Part shown: positions 53,793-62,520 of the stretch, in pieces
Layout of the letters: every line of letters starts with the position of its first letter
Numbering within the stretch: the stretch's first letter is position 1
From: Streptomyces showdoensis
GTDB taxonomy: Bacteria; Actinomycetota; Actinomycetes; Streptomycetales; Streptomycetaceae
Direction: 5' to 3'
Length of the DNA: 64,000 nt
NCBI RefSeq assembly: GCF_039535475.1
Contig: NZ_BAAAXG010000012.1
Span: 124,001-188,000, forward strand
Notes under the pieces: generated by a model
What the model saw: the letters and a program-made list of their open reading frames with translations, nothing else
The model's database searches: none
What the model was told of the DNA's origin: nothing
Position numbers and translations under genes: made by a program

Positions 53793-55034
53793 GTGAACCG
53801 TCGTCAGAAGCCCCGCTCCGCCCGGCGCGCCCGCCCGGTGCGCGCCGCCACCGCCGCCGCGCTGCTGCTCGTCGCCACCGGCTGCGGATCGGGGTCCGGG
53901 GCACCCGAGACGGCGGCACCGCCCGCCTTCACCGCGCCCGAGCGCTTCACGCACCCCGGCGTCCTGGTCGGCGGCGCCCAGCTGGCGGCCGTCCGCGCCC
54001 ACGTCGCCGCCGGACGGGAGCCGTGGAAGTCCGCGTACAAGGCGATGGGCGGGAGCAGGTACGCCTCGCTCGACTACACCCCGCACCCCGCGAAGGTCGT
54101 CGCCTGCGCCTCCAACGCCGGCACCGACGCCTGCGTCGCCGAGCGCGAGGACGCCATCGCCGCCTACACCCAGGCCCTGATGTGGTCCGTCTCGGGCGAC
54201 CGGGACCACGCCGCCAAGGCCGTCGAGATCATGGACGCCTGGTCGGGGACGGTGAAGGAGCACACCCGCGACGACGCCGACCTCCAGACCGCCTGGTCCG
54301 GCTCCTCCTGGGCGCGCGCCGCCGAGATCGTGCACGCCGGGTACCCCGCCTGGAAGGGCCCGGAGGTGCAGCGCTTCAAGTGGATGCTCCGCAAGGCCTA
54401 CCTGCCGGAGGTGTCCGCCGCGGTTCCCGACCACAACGGGAACTGGGAACTGGCGATGGCCGACGCCGCCATCGGCATGGCGGTCTTCCTGGAGGACCGC
54501 AGGGTCTTCGAGGACGCCGTGCGCCGCTACCGCGCCCGCGTCCCCGCCTACTTCTACCTGGCCTCCGACGGCGCACTGCCCAAACGTCCGCCCGGCGGGA
54601 CCATCGACACGGCCGACGAGCTGGCCACGTACTGGTTCGGTCAGCGCACCTACCGCGACGGCGTCGGCCAGGAGACCTGCCGCAACTTCATGCACATCGG
54701 CTACTCGCTCGCCGCCACCGCGCACATCGCCGAGACCGCCTGGCACCAGGGCCTCGACCTCTACCGCGAGCAGGCCGACCGGCTCGCCGCCGCCCTGGAG
54801 TTCCACTCCCGCTACCAGCTCGGCGAGACCGCCCCGGTCTGGCTGTGCGGCGGCCGGATCGAGCGCACCATGGGCCCGGACGTCGAGGTCGCCCTCAACC
54901 ACCTCCAGGGGCGGATGCACCGCAGGCTCCCGCAGACCGCGAAGCTGGCGCAGAGCCAGCGGCCCGGCGGCACCGACGACCTGTTCGTGGCCTGGGAGAC
55001 CCTCACCCACGCAGCCAACCCGACTCCTGCGTAG
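53793..55034 (+). CDS. Alginate lyase-family lipoprotein
   Basis: A 413-residue lipoprotein (lipobox VATGC, Cys31). The domain from about 45 on resembles the alginate lyase superfamily (alpha/alpha toroid): HPGVLVGGAQLAAVRAHVAAG, AQLMWS-type helix (TQALMWSVSGDRDHAAKAVEIMDAW), SGSSWARAAEIV, NGNWELAMADAAIGMAVFLED with the usual N-x-N-W/x-x-x-M motif, and NFMHIGYSLAATAHIAETAW (all read in shorter segments). It should eliminate uronate or related polysaccharide chains; the exact polymer is unknown. The GTG start has only a weak CACCGT six bases upstream. Confidence 0.85.
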   Translation: MNRRQKPRSARRARPVRAATAAALLLVATGCGSGSGAPETAAPPAFTAPERFTHPGVLVGGAQLAAVRAHVAAGREPWKSAYKAMGGSRYASLDYTPHPAKVVACASNAGTDACVAEREDAIAAYTQALMWSVSGDRDHAAKAVEIMDAWSGTVKEHTRDDADLQTAWSGSSWARAAEIVHAGYPAWKGPEVQRFKWMLRKAYLPEVSAAVPDHNGNWELAMADAAIGMAVFLEDRRVFEDAVRRYRARVPAYFYLASDGALPKRPPGGTIDTADELATYWFGQRTYRDGVGQETCRNFMHIGYSLAATAHIAETAWHQGLDLYREQADRLAAALEFHSRYQLGETAPVWLCGGRIERTMGPDVEVALNHLQGRMHRRLPQTAKLAQSQRPGGTDDLFVAWETLTHAANPTPA

Positions 55035-55037
55035 GCT
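55032..55037 (+). promoter_or_regulatory. Leaderless -10 box TAGGCT
   Basis: TAGGCT seven bases before ATG 55045, overlapping the preceding stop codon. Confidence 0.5.
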
Positions 55038-55044
55038 CGCCGGC

Positions 55045-55446
55045 ATGACGCCCGACACGATCCCCGACGAGCTGCGCCGCGGCCGCTACGTCAGTCTGAC
55101 CACCTTCCGGAAGAACGGCACCGGGGTCGCCACCCCCGTCTGGTACGCGGTCGACGGCGACCGGCTGTACGCCTGGACCCGCACCGACTCCTGGAAGGTC
55201 AAGCGGCTGCGCCGCGACCCCCGGGTCGTGGCCGCCGTCTGCGACGTGCGCGGGAACGTCGCCGAGGGGGCCGAACGGGTGGAAGGCACGGCCCGGCTGG
55301 TGACGGGGGAGGAGCTCCGCCGGGTGCGCCGGCTGCTCTCCCGCAAGTACACCTGGCAGTTCTGGGCGGTCGACTGGCCCGCGACCGTCGCCCGCCTCGG
55401 CAAGCGCCCGCACACCGGGATCGTCGTCAGCTTCCCGGGCTCCTGA
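55045..55446 (+). CDS. PPOX-class F420-dependent protein
   Basis: A 133-residue split-barrel flavin/F420-binding protein. N-terminal RYVSLTTFRKNGTGVATPVWYAVDG and YAWTRTDSWKVKRLRRDPRV (in parts) fit the Rv1155/TIGR03666-like group of actinobacterial pyridoxamine oxidase-like proteins, many of which use F420. C-terminal GIVVSFPG is the usual closing strand. The reaction is unknown. It starts ten bases after the alginate lyase-like gene, but with its own leaderless -10. Confidence 0.88.
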   Translation: MTPDTIPDELRRGRYVSLTTFRKNGTGVATPVWYAVDGDRLYAWTRTDSWKVKRLRRDPRVVAAVCDVRGNVAEGAERVEGTARLVTGEELRRVRRLLSRKYTWQFWAVDWPATVARLGKRPHTGIVVSFPGS

Positions 55447-55515
55447 CCGAAAACTCTGCGTAGCCGTCCCGTAACACGACTGCGGTCCAATGCCGGTGGA
55501 CCGAAAGGCAGTGGT

Positions 55516-56775
55516 ATGACGGTGCATCAACTTCCGGTGGAAATGGTTGCGTTCGCCGGCTGGCTGAGCGAGCTCGCCGGCCGGCTGAGGCCGGGCGGGG
55601 GCTGGTACGGGGTCTTCGCCGCCCGTGACCCGGAAGGGCTGCGCGCCTGCTTCGACGGTACGGAGCTCCCGCCCTGGGACGTCGTCGAGTCCCTGCTCCA
55701 GGACCTCGGGGAGCCGCCCGGCGCGCCCCGGGCCGTACGGGGCCGGGTCCTGCACCAGGCCGCGGCCGCCGTCCACGACCGCGCCCCGGGCGCGGCGGAC
55801 GACCTCGCCGACCTCCGCCGCCTGAGGGAGCGCGAGGCCCGGCAGGCCGAGACCCGCGTCCTCGACCTCGCCCGGACCCCGGGCCCCGAGCTGGCCTGGG
55901 CCCGCGACGACCTGTCCCGCGCCCGGGCCCGGATCGCGGAACTGACGGCCCGGCTCGCCCGCGTGGAGGAGAGGCGGACCCCCGCACCCGCCCCGGCCCC
56001 CACCCCCGCGCCGGCCAGGCGCCGCCCCCGTGGCGCCCGGTACGCGTGGCTCGACTACACCGATGACGCCGGCGACGCCGGCGACCTCGTGGACGCCCCC
56101 GGCGCCGGCCGCACCGCCACCGTGGCCGGCCCCGCACCGCAGGCCGTCCCCGAGCTGCCCGTGGCGGGCGCGGCTCCGCGGGGTGCCCGTTTCGGGGGCG
56201 CGGCCGTCGCGCCCCCGCCCGCTGCACCCGCCCCGCCCGCCGACCCCGGGCAGGCGGCCCGTGCCGCGGGCAACGCCGTCTACGCGCTGCGGCGGCTGCG
56301 CGCGCAGGGGCGGGGCGGCGACGCGCACGGGCTGCTCTGCGAGGCGCTCGCCGGGCCGCCCGCCTGGCTGCCGGTGCTGGCCGCCGAACTGCACCGGGCC
56401 GGCCTCGCGGCCGACTGGGCCACGCTGCTGTGGGAGGCCGCGTCGCTGCCCCCGGCCCGGCTGGCCGCCGTCGCGGGCGCCCTCGCCGACGCGGGCCGGC
56501 CGCACGACTGCGACCAGCTCCTCCGCCAGGGCGTCGCCCGCCCGGTGGAGGAGCTGGCGGGCGCCTGTGCCGCCCTGTTCGCCGAGGGGCACCAGCCCGA
56601 GGCGCAGGCGCTGTTGGCCGCGTTCCTCCGGGTCCGCACCCCGGAGGACGCCGCCCGCCTGGCCGCCCTCGACCCGGCCGCGCTGACCCCGCGGCTCCTC
56701 TCCGCCGCCCGTGCCGTCTCGCCGTCCCGCGAGCGGGACCTGCTGCACGCGCTGCGGGTGGCCGGTCTGGCCTGA
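55516..56775 (+). CDS. Conserved hypothetical protein with coiled coil and helical repeats
   Basis: A 419-residue protein of a Streptomyces paralogous family recognisable from its start MTVHQLPVEMVAFAGWL and DPEGLRACFDGTELPPWDVVESLLQD (in parts); annotators sometimes give it a misleading tegument-like name. A coiled coil (about 95-150: DLADLRRLREREARQAETR; ARDDLSRARARIAELTARLARV) leads through a Pro/Ala-rich linker (150-260) to a C-terminal helical-repeat region (265-419). Function is unknown; a scaffold role is plausible. GAAAGG upstream supports the ATG. Confidence 0.75.
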   Translation: MTVHQLPVEMVAFAGWLSELAGRLRPGGGWYGVFAARDPEGLRACFDGTELPPWDVVESLLQDLGEPPGAPRAVRGRVLHQAAAAVHDRAPGAADDLADLRRLREREARQAETRVLDLARTPGPELAWARDDLSRARARIAELTARLARVEERRTPAPAPAPTPAPARRRPRGARYAWLDYTDDAGDAGDLVDAPGAGRTATVAGPAPQAVPELPVAGAAPRGARFGGAAVAPPPAAPAPPADPGQAARAAGNAVYALRRLRAQGRGGDAHGLLCEALAGPPAWLPVLAAELHRAGLAADWATLLWEAASLPPARLAAVAGALADAGRPHDCDQLLRQGVARPVEELAGACAALFAEGHQPEAQALLAAFLRVRTPEDAARLAALDPAALTPRLLSAARAVSPSRERDLLHALRVAGLA

Positions 56776-56821
56776 GGCGGCGGGCCACCGGCGCCGTACT
56801 GCCCCGACCCGCCCGTCGCTA

Positions 56822-56977
56822 CCCTTGCCTGCCCTTGCCCGCCCTTGCCCGCCCTTGCCTTCCTGGGCCCGCCCTTGCCTTCCTGGACCTGCCTTCGCCT
56901 TCCTGGGCTTGCCTTCGCCTTCCTGGACCTGACCTGACCTGACCTGACCTGGCCCGCCTGGACCTGCCCTGGCCTGC
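56822..56977. repeat. Degenerate short repeats
   Basis: Tandem GCCCTTGCC(C/T) words (56822-56860), alternating TTCCTGG(A/G)C blocks (to about 56925) and five perfect GACCT pentamers (56926-56950). No gene is likely in 56776-57022. Confidence 0.85.
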
Positions 56978-57022
56978 GAAAACCGTTCGTCCGTCGTCCG
57001 TCCGTGGGCGAGGATGGGGCCC

Positions 57023-57547
57023 ATGCCCCTGCACGAGACCCTCGCCCGCGTCGACGCCGACCTCGCCGCCGGCCGCGTTCCCATGGCGCGCCAGCGGCTG
57101 CGCGGCCTCGTCGGCTCGTTCCCGGACGACCTGGCGCTGAGGCGCCGGCTCGGCGAGGTGTACCGGCTGTACGGCGAGCCCGCCGAGGCCGGCCGGTGGA
57201 CGTATCTGGAGGAGGACCGGGACCCGGCGGAGGTCGCCGCCTTCGAGGCGCGCTACCACGCCCCGGGCCACCGGATGAAGGCCCTCGCCTGGAGCGGCCC
57301 CGAGTCCGCGGCCGGATCCGCCGTCGCGCGGACCCGGTTGGCGCAGGTGCGGGAGGAGTGCTCCAGGGCGCTGGGCCGGCCGGTCGACTGGAGCATGCCG
57401 CTGGAGGAGCTGGAGGCGTGCGAGCCCGTCGCCGAGGCCGGTGGGAAGGAGAGGCTCGCCGACCTCGCGGCCGGTGCCGGCTGCCTCCTCGCGGTGGTGG
57501 CGGCGATCGCGCTCTGGGTGAACGGGCTGGTCGCGCTCTTCGGCTGA
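57023..57547 (+). CDS. DUF6584-type protein with C-terminal membrane anchor
   Basis: A 174-residue protein. Residues 1-110 match my memory of DUF6584 (LARVDADLAAGRVPMARQRLRGLVGSFPDDL, RRRLGEVYRLYGEPAEAGRW, YLEEDRD, in parts), a TPR-like helical domain. The last 25 residues are a membrane span (GAGCLLAVVAAIALWVNGLVALF). I chose ATG 57023 over ATG 57014. GAGGAT seven bases upstream of 57014-57023 could be a weak -10. Function is unknown. Confidence 0.75.
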   Translation: MPLHETLARVDADLAAGRVPMARQRLRGLVGSFPDDLALRRRLGEVYRLYGEPAEAGRWTYLEEDRDPAEVAAFEARYHAPGHRMKALAWSGPESAAGSAVARTRLAQVREECSRALGRPVDWSMPLEELEACEPVAEAGGKERLADLAAGAGCLLAVVAAIALWVNGLVALFG

Positions 57548-57698
57548 CGCACGGCGGCCTCGCACAAGGGCGCGATCGCTCGAAACGGACGTGTCGGTAC
57601 GTGTCCGACGTGGACCACTCGGGTATGAAACATGATCGACTCCGCCGGTTCGCGGCAGTGGTCTTGCTCCGGGCTGTGACGGGGCTTACGTTCTCCTC

Positions 57699-57724
57699 CT
57701 ACGCATCGCGTCTACGTGCGTAGA
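57699..57724. promoter_or_regulatory. Nested inverted repeats before pyrimidine operon
   Basis: CTACGCA (57699-57705) pairs with TGCGTAG (57717-57723), and inside it TCTACG-TG-CGTAGA (57711-57724) is a second perfect repeat. They lie 33-58 bp before the first gene. A dedicated regulator (PucR or GntR type would fit) is not in the window. Confidence 0.5.
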
Positions 57725-57756
57725 GGCTCTCTGACGCCGTGCCGAAGGAGCAGCTC

Positions 57757-58599
57757 ATGACCGACGTCGTACGCGCCGCGCTCGTCCAGGCGACCTGGAC
57801 CGGCGACACCGAATCCATGATCGCCAAGCATGAGGAGCACGCCCGCGAGGCGGCCCGGCAGGGCGCGAAGGTCATCGGGTTCCAGGAGGTGTTCAACGCC
57901 CCCTACTTCTGCCAGGTGCAGGAGCCCGAGCACTACCGCTGGGCCGAGCCCGTGCCCGACGGACCCACCGTGCGCAGGATGCAGGAGCTCGCCCGGGAGA
58001 CCGGGATGGTGATCGTCGTCCCGGTCTTCGAGGTCGAGGGCGCCGGGTTCTACTACAACACCGCCGCCGTCATCGACGCCGACGGCTCCTACCTCGGCAA
58101 GTACCGCAAGCACCACATCCCGCAGGTCAAGGGCTTCTGGGAGAAGTACTACTTCCGGCCGGGCAACGCCGGCTGGCCCGTCTTCGACACCGCCGTCGGC
58201 CGGGTCGGCGTCTACATCTGCTACGACCGCCACTTCCCGGAGGGGTGGCGCCAACTCGGTCTGAACGGTGCCCAGTTGGTATACAACCCCTCGGCCACCT
58301 CGCGCGGCCTCTCCGCCTACCTCTGGCAGCTGGAACAGCCCGCCGCCGCCGTCGCCAACGAGTACTTCGTCGCCGCCATCAACCGCGTCGGCCAGGAGGA
58401 GTACGGCGAGAACGACTTCTACGGCACCAGCTACTTCGTCGACCCCCGCGGGCAGTTCGTCGGCGAGGTCGCCTCCGACAAGGCCGAGGAACTCGTCGTC
58501 CGCGACCTCGACTTCGGGCTCATCGAGGAGGTCCGGCAGCAGTGGGCCTTCTACCGGGACCGCCGCCCCGACGCGTACGACGGGCTGGTGCGGCCGTGA
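57757..58599 (+). CDS. Beta-ureidopropionase-like nitrilase
   Basis: A 280-residue carbon-nitrogen hydrolase. The triad is Glu44 (GFQEVFNAPYF), Lys118 (KYRKHHIP) and Cys155 (YICYDRHFPEGWR). The sequence fits the N-carbamoyl-beta-alanine/ureidopropionase branch, which releases beta-alanine, CO2 and ammonia after dihydropyrimidinase. AAGGAG six bases before ATG 57757 fixes the start over the earlier GTG. Its stop overlaps the aminotransferase start (GTGA, 58596-58599), placing it first in the operon. Confidence 0.9.
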   Translation: MTDVVRAALVQATWTGDTESMIAKHEEHAREAARQGAKVIGFQEVFNAPYFCQVQEPEHYRWAEPVPDGPTVRRMQELARETGMVIVVPVFEVEGAGFYYNTAAVIDADGSYLGKYRKHHIPQVKGFWEKYYFRPGNAGWPVFDTAVGRVGVYICYDRHFPEGWRQLGLNGAQLVYNPSATSRGLSAYLWQLEQPAAAVANEYFVAAINRVGQEEYGENDFYGTSYFVDPRGQFVGEVASDKAEELVVRDLDFGLIEEVRQQWAFYRDRRPDAYDGLVRP

Positions 58600-59876
58600 G
58601 CAGCCTCTACGAGCGCCACCGCGCCGTCATCCCCGACTGGGTCGCCCTGTACTACCGCGACCCCATCGAGATCACCCACGGCGAGGGCCGCCATGTCTGG
58701 GACGCCGACGGCAACCGCTACCTCGACTTCTTCGGCGGCATCCTCACCACGATGACCGCCCACGCCCTCCCCGAGGTCACCAAGGCCGTCGCCGAACAGG
58801 CCGGACGGATCATCCACTCGTCCACGCTCTACCTCAACCGTCCGATGGTGGAGCTCGCCGAACGGATCGCCACCCTCTCCGGCATCCCCGACGCCCGCGT
58901 CTTCTTCACCACCTCCGGCACCGAGGCCAACGACACCGCCCTGCTCCTCGCCACCGCGTACCGCCGCTCGAACCAGATCCTGGCGATGCGCAACAGCTAC
59001 CACGGGCGCTCCTTCTCCACCGTCGGCATCACCGGCAACCGCACCTGGTCGCCCACCGGCCTCTCCCCGCTGCAGACGCTCTACGTGCACGGCGGCGTCC
59101 GCAACCGCGGCCCCTACGCCGCGTACAGCGACGAGCGGTTCACCGAGGCCTGCGTCGCCGACCTGGAAGACCTCCTCGGCCACACCCGCGACGTCGCCGC
59201 CCTCATCGCCGAACCCATCCAGGGCGTCGGCGGCTTCACCTCTCCGCCCGACGGCCTCTACGCCGCCTTCCGCCGCGTCCTCGACCGGCACGGCATCCTC
59301 TGGATCGCCGACGAGGTGCAGACCGGCTGGGGCCGGACCGGCGAGCACTTCTGGGGCTGGCAGGCGCACGGCCAGGCCGGTCCGCCCGACATCCTCACCT
59401 TCGCCAAGGGCATCGGCAACGGGATGTCCATCGGCGGGGTGGTCGCCCGCGCCGAGATCATGAACTGCCTCGACGCCAACTCCATCTCCACCTTCGGCGG
59501 TTCGCCCGTCACCATGGCCGCGGGCCTCGCCAACCTCACGTACCTGCTGGAACACGACCTCCAGGGCAACGCCCGACGCGTCGGCGGCCTCCTCATCGAA
59601 CGGCTGCGCGCCGCCGCGGCCGGCTCCCCGCACGTACGGGAGGTCCGCGGGCGCGGACTGATGATCGGCATCGAGCTCACCGAGCCGGGCACCGACCGCG
59701 CCGCCCCCGAAACGGCCGGCGCCGTCCTGGAGGCCGCCCGCGCCGGTGGCCTGCTGATCGGCAAGGGCGGCGGCCACAACACCAGCGCCCTGCGCGTCGC
59801 ACCCCCGCTCTCGCTCACCGTCGCCGAGGCCGAGGAGGGCGCCGCCGTCCTCGAACAGGCCCTCCGCTCGCTCTAG
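58596..59876 (+). CDS. Class III aminotransferase (beta-alanine/omega-amino acid type)
   Basis: A 426-residue PLP-dependent transaminase. PLP Lys271 is in LTFAKGIGNGMSIGG; the cofactor Asp is in WIADEVQTGWGRTG (about 240); SGTEANDTALLLA and NSYHGRSFSTVG are the phosphate and ring-stacking segments. In the operon context it most probably converts beta-alanine to malonate semialdehyde with pyruvate as acceptor, or a 3-aminoisobutyrate analogue; related AGXT2-like enzymes use glyoxylate. It overlaps the ureidopropionase gene and is followed by a 122-bp spacer of small duplications (for example ACCAGACCGC twice at 59951-59970) before hydA. Confidence 0.9.
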   Translation: MSSLYERHRAVIPDWVALYYRDPIEITHGEGRHVWDADGNRYLDFFGGILTTMTAHALPEVTKAVAEQAGRIIHSSTLYLNRPMVELAERIATLSGIPDARVFFTTSGTEANDTALLLATAYRRSNQILAMRNSYHGRSFSTVGITGNRTWSPTGLSPLQTLYVHGGVRNRGPYAAYSDERFTEACVADLEDLLGHTRDVAALIAEPIQGVGGFTSPPDGLYAAFRRVLDRHGILWIADEVQTGWGRTGEHFWGWQAHGQAGPPDILTFAKGIGNGMSIGGVVARAEIMNCLDANSISTFGGSPVTMAAGLANLTYLLEHDLQGNARRVGGLLIERLRAAAAGSPHVREVRGRGLMIGIELTEPGTDRAAPETAGAVLEAARAGGLLIGKGGGHNTSALRVAPPLSLTVAEAEEGAAVLEQALRSL

Positions 59877-59998
59877 TCCGCCGCGGCGGCCGGCCCGCCC
59901 GTCCGCGGCGGCCGGCCCGGAAGTCCACGGCTGACGGCCCGGAAGTCCGCACCAGACCGCACCAGACCGCACCCGTCCAGTTCGCAGGGGAGAAGTCC

Positions 59999-61402
59999 GT
60001 GAGCACCCGTACTCTCATCCGGGGCGGTCTGGTGATCACCGCCGCCGACGAGCTCCACGCCGACGTGCTGATCGAGGACGGCCGGATCGCCGCCCTCGCC
60101 GCCCACGGCTCCGACGTCGCCGCCGGCTGGACCGCCGAGCGGACCATCGACGCCACCGACCGCTACGTCATCCCCGGCGGCGTCGACGCCCACACCCACA
60201 TGGAACTCCCCTTCGGCGGGACCGCCGCCTCCGACACCTTCGAGACCGGCACCCGCGCCGCCGCCTGGGGCGGCACCACCACCATCGTCGACTTCGCCGT
60301 CCAGAGCGTAGGCCACTCCCTGCGCGAAGGGCTCGACACCTGGTACGCCAAGGCCGACGGCGTCTGCGCGGTCGACTACGCCTTCCACATGATCCTCTCC
60401 GACGTCGACGAGCACTCCCTGAAGGAGATGGACAAGCTCGTCCAGGAAGGCATCACCTCCTTCAAGCTCTTCATGGCCTACCCCGGCGTCTTCTACAGCG
60501 ACGACGGCAGGATCCTGCGGGCCATGCAGCGCGCCTCCGGCAACGGCGGGCTGATCATGATGCACGCCGAGAACGGCATCGCCATCGACGTCCTGGTCGA
60601 ACAGGCCCTCGCCCGCGGCGAGACCGACCCCCGCTACCACGGCGAGGTCCGCAAGGCGCTCCTGGAGGCCGAGGCCACCCACCGGGCGATCCAGCTCGCC
60701 CGGGTCGCCGGCAGTCCGCTCTACGTCGTGCACGTCTCCGCCGAGGAGGCCGTCGCCGAGCTTGCGGCCGCCCGCGACAAGGGGCTGCCGGTCTTCGGCG
60801 AGACCTGCCCGCAGTACCTGTTCCTGTCCACCGACAACCTCGCGGAGCCGGACTTCGAGGGCGCCAAGTACGTCTGCTCGACGCCCCTGCGGCCGAAGGA
60901 GCACCAGGAGGCGCTCTGGCGGGGGCTGCGCACCAACGACCTCCAGGTGGTCTCCACCGACCACTGCCCCTTCTGCTTCAAGGGCCAGAAGGAGCTCGGC
61001 CGCGGCGACTTCTCCAAGATCCCCAACGGTCTGCCGGGCGTCGAGAACCGCATGGACCTGCTCCACCAGGCCGTCGTCGACGGGCACATCTCCCGGCGCC
61101 GCTGGATCGAGATCGCCTGCGCCACCCCGGCCCGGATGTTCGGCCTGTACCCGCAGAAGGGCACCCTCGCGCCCGGCGCCGACGCGGACGTCGTCGTCTA
61201 CGACCCGCACGCCCGCCAGACCCTCTCCGCGGCCACCCACCACATGAACGTCGACTACTCCGCCTACGAGGGGCGGACGGTGACCGGCCGGGTCGAGAGC
61301 GTGCTCTCGCGCGGCGAACTCGTCATCGACCACCGCACGTTCACCGGACGCGCCGGACACGGCAGCTTCGTACCCCGTTCCACCTGTCAGTACCTGAACT
61401 AG
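59999..61402 (+). CDS. hydA: Dihydropyrimidinase / D-hydantoinase
   Basis: A 467-residue cyclic amidohydrolase. Metal site: VDAHTHMELP (His65, His67), carboxylated Lys156 in TSFKLFMAYPG, His in MMHAENG and VVHVSAEEA, and the catalytic Asp in VSTDHCPFCFKG (about 320). It opens dihydrouracil, dihydrothymine or 5-substituted hydantoins. GGGGAG seven bases before the GTG fixes the start. Sequence signatures and length fit dihydropyrimidinase rather than allantoinase, which is separately encoded here. Confidence 0.95.
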   Translation: MSTRTLIRGGLVITAADELHADVLIEDGRIAALAAHGSDVAAGWTAERTIDATDRYVIPGGVDAHTHMELPFGGTAASDTFETGTRAAAWGGTTTIVDFAVQSVGHSLREGLDTWYAKADGVCAVDYAFHMILSDVDEHSLKEMDKLVQEGITSFKLFMAYPGVFYSDDGRILRAMQRASGNGGLIMMHAENGIAIDVLVEQALARGETDPRYHGEVRKALLEAEATHRAIQLARVAGSPLYVVHVSAEEAVAELAAARDKGLPVFGETCPQYLFLSTDNLAEPDFEGAKYVCSTPLRPKEHQEALWRGLRTNDLQVVSTDHCPFCFKGQKELGRGDFSKIPNGLPGVENRMDLLHQAVVDGHISRRRWIEIACATPARMFGLYPQKGTLAPGADADVVVYDPHARQTLSAATHHMNVDYSAYEGRTVTGRVESVLSRGELVIDHRTFTGRAGHGSFVPRSTCQYLN

Positions 61403-61413
61403 GAGACCGCCCC

Positions 61414-62430
61414 TTGGACTTCGGACTCGTCCTGCAGACCGACCCGCCCGCCTCGCAGGTCGTCGGCCTGATGCGCCGGGCGGAGCGCAACGGGTTCCGC
61501 TACGGCTGGACCTTCGACTCCGCCGTGCTCTGGCAGGAACCCTTCGTCATCTACAGCCAGATCCTCGCCCACACCACCAAGCTGCACATCGGCCCCATGG
61601 TCACCAACCCGGGGACGCGGACCTGGGAGGTGACGGCCTCCACCTTCGCCACCCTCAACGACATGTACGGCAACCGGACCGTCTGCGGCATCGGCCGCGG
61701 CGACTCCGCCATGCGCGTCGCCGGCCGCAGACCGAACACCCTGGCCCGGCTCGGCGAGGCCATCGACGTCATCCGCGACCTGGCCGAGGGACGCGAGGCG
61801 GAGGTGGACGGCAACCCGATCCGGATCCCGTGGATCAAGAACGGCAAGCTTCCCGTCTGGATGGCCGCGTACGGGCCCAGGGCGCTCGCGCTGGCCGGCC
61901 AGAAGGCCGACGGCTTCATCCTCCAGCTCGCCGACCCCTTCCTCACCGAGTGGATGGTCAAGGCCGTCCGGGACGCGGCACGGCAGGCGGGACGCGACCC
62001 CGACGCGCTCACCATCTGCGTCGCCGCGCCCGCGTACGTCACCGCCGACGACTCGCCCGAGGCCCTGGCCCACGCCCGCGACCAGTGCCGCTGGTTCGGC
62101 GGCATGGTCGGCAACCACGTCGCCGACCTCGTCGCCAAGTACGGCGAGCACTCCTCGATGGTCCCGGAGGAGCTGACCGCCTACATCAAGGACCGGCAGG
62201 GCTACGACTACTCCCACCACGGGCGGGCCGACAACCCCGACACCGCGTTCGTCCCCGACGAGATCGTCGACCGCTTCTGCCTCCTCGGCCCGGCGGAGAC
62301 CCACATCGCCAAGCTCCGCCACCTCAGGGACCTGGGCGTCGACCAGTTCGCCGTCTACGACATGCACGACAACCGGGAGGGCACCATCGACGCGTACGGC
62401 TCCACGGTGATCCCCGCCCTCGCCGGCTGA
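61414..62430 (+). CDS. LLM-class F420-dependent oxidoreductase, hydantoinase-associated
   Basis: A 338-residue luciferase-like TIM-barrel protein. The TTG start at 61414 has AGGAG overlapping the hydA stop. LDFGLVLQTDPPASQVVGLMRRAE, DSAVLWQEPFVIYSQIL, GIGRGDSAMRVAGRRPNTL and WMAAYGPRALALAGQKADG (in parts) fit the subfamily that is regularly found next to dihydropyrimidinase genes; it may reduce or oxidise the pyrimidine or hydantoin ring with F420 or FMN. No dihydropyrimidine dehydrogenase gene is present in the window, so this protein is the only candidate for that reduction step here. Confidence 0.88.
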   Translation: MDFGLVLQTDPPASQVVGLMRRAERNGFRYGWTFDSAVLWQEPFVIYSQILAHTTKLHIGPMVTNPGTRTWEVTASTFATLNDMYGNRTVCGIGRGDSAMRVAGRRPNTLARLGEAIDVIRDLAEGREAEVDGNPIRIPWIKNGKLPVWMAAYGPRALALAGQKADGFILQLADPFLTEWMVKAVRDAARQAGRDPDALTICVAAPAYVTADDSPEALAHARDQCRWFGGMVGNHVADLVAKYGEHSSMVPEELTAYIKDRQGYDYSHHGRADNPDTAFVPDEIVDRFCLLGPAETHIAKLRHLRDLGVDQFAVYDMHDNREGTIDAYGSTVIPALAG

Positions 62431-62520
62431 CGCCCCGCCCCGCCCGGGCCGCCGAACCCCCGCCGGCCCCGCACGGCTCGTTCCTTCCCCCGCCGGAGAC
62501 GAACGAAGGGTTCCACCGCC

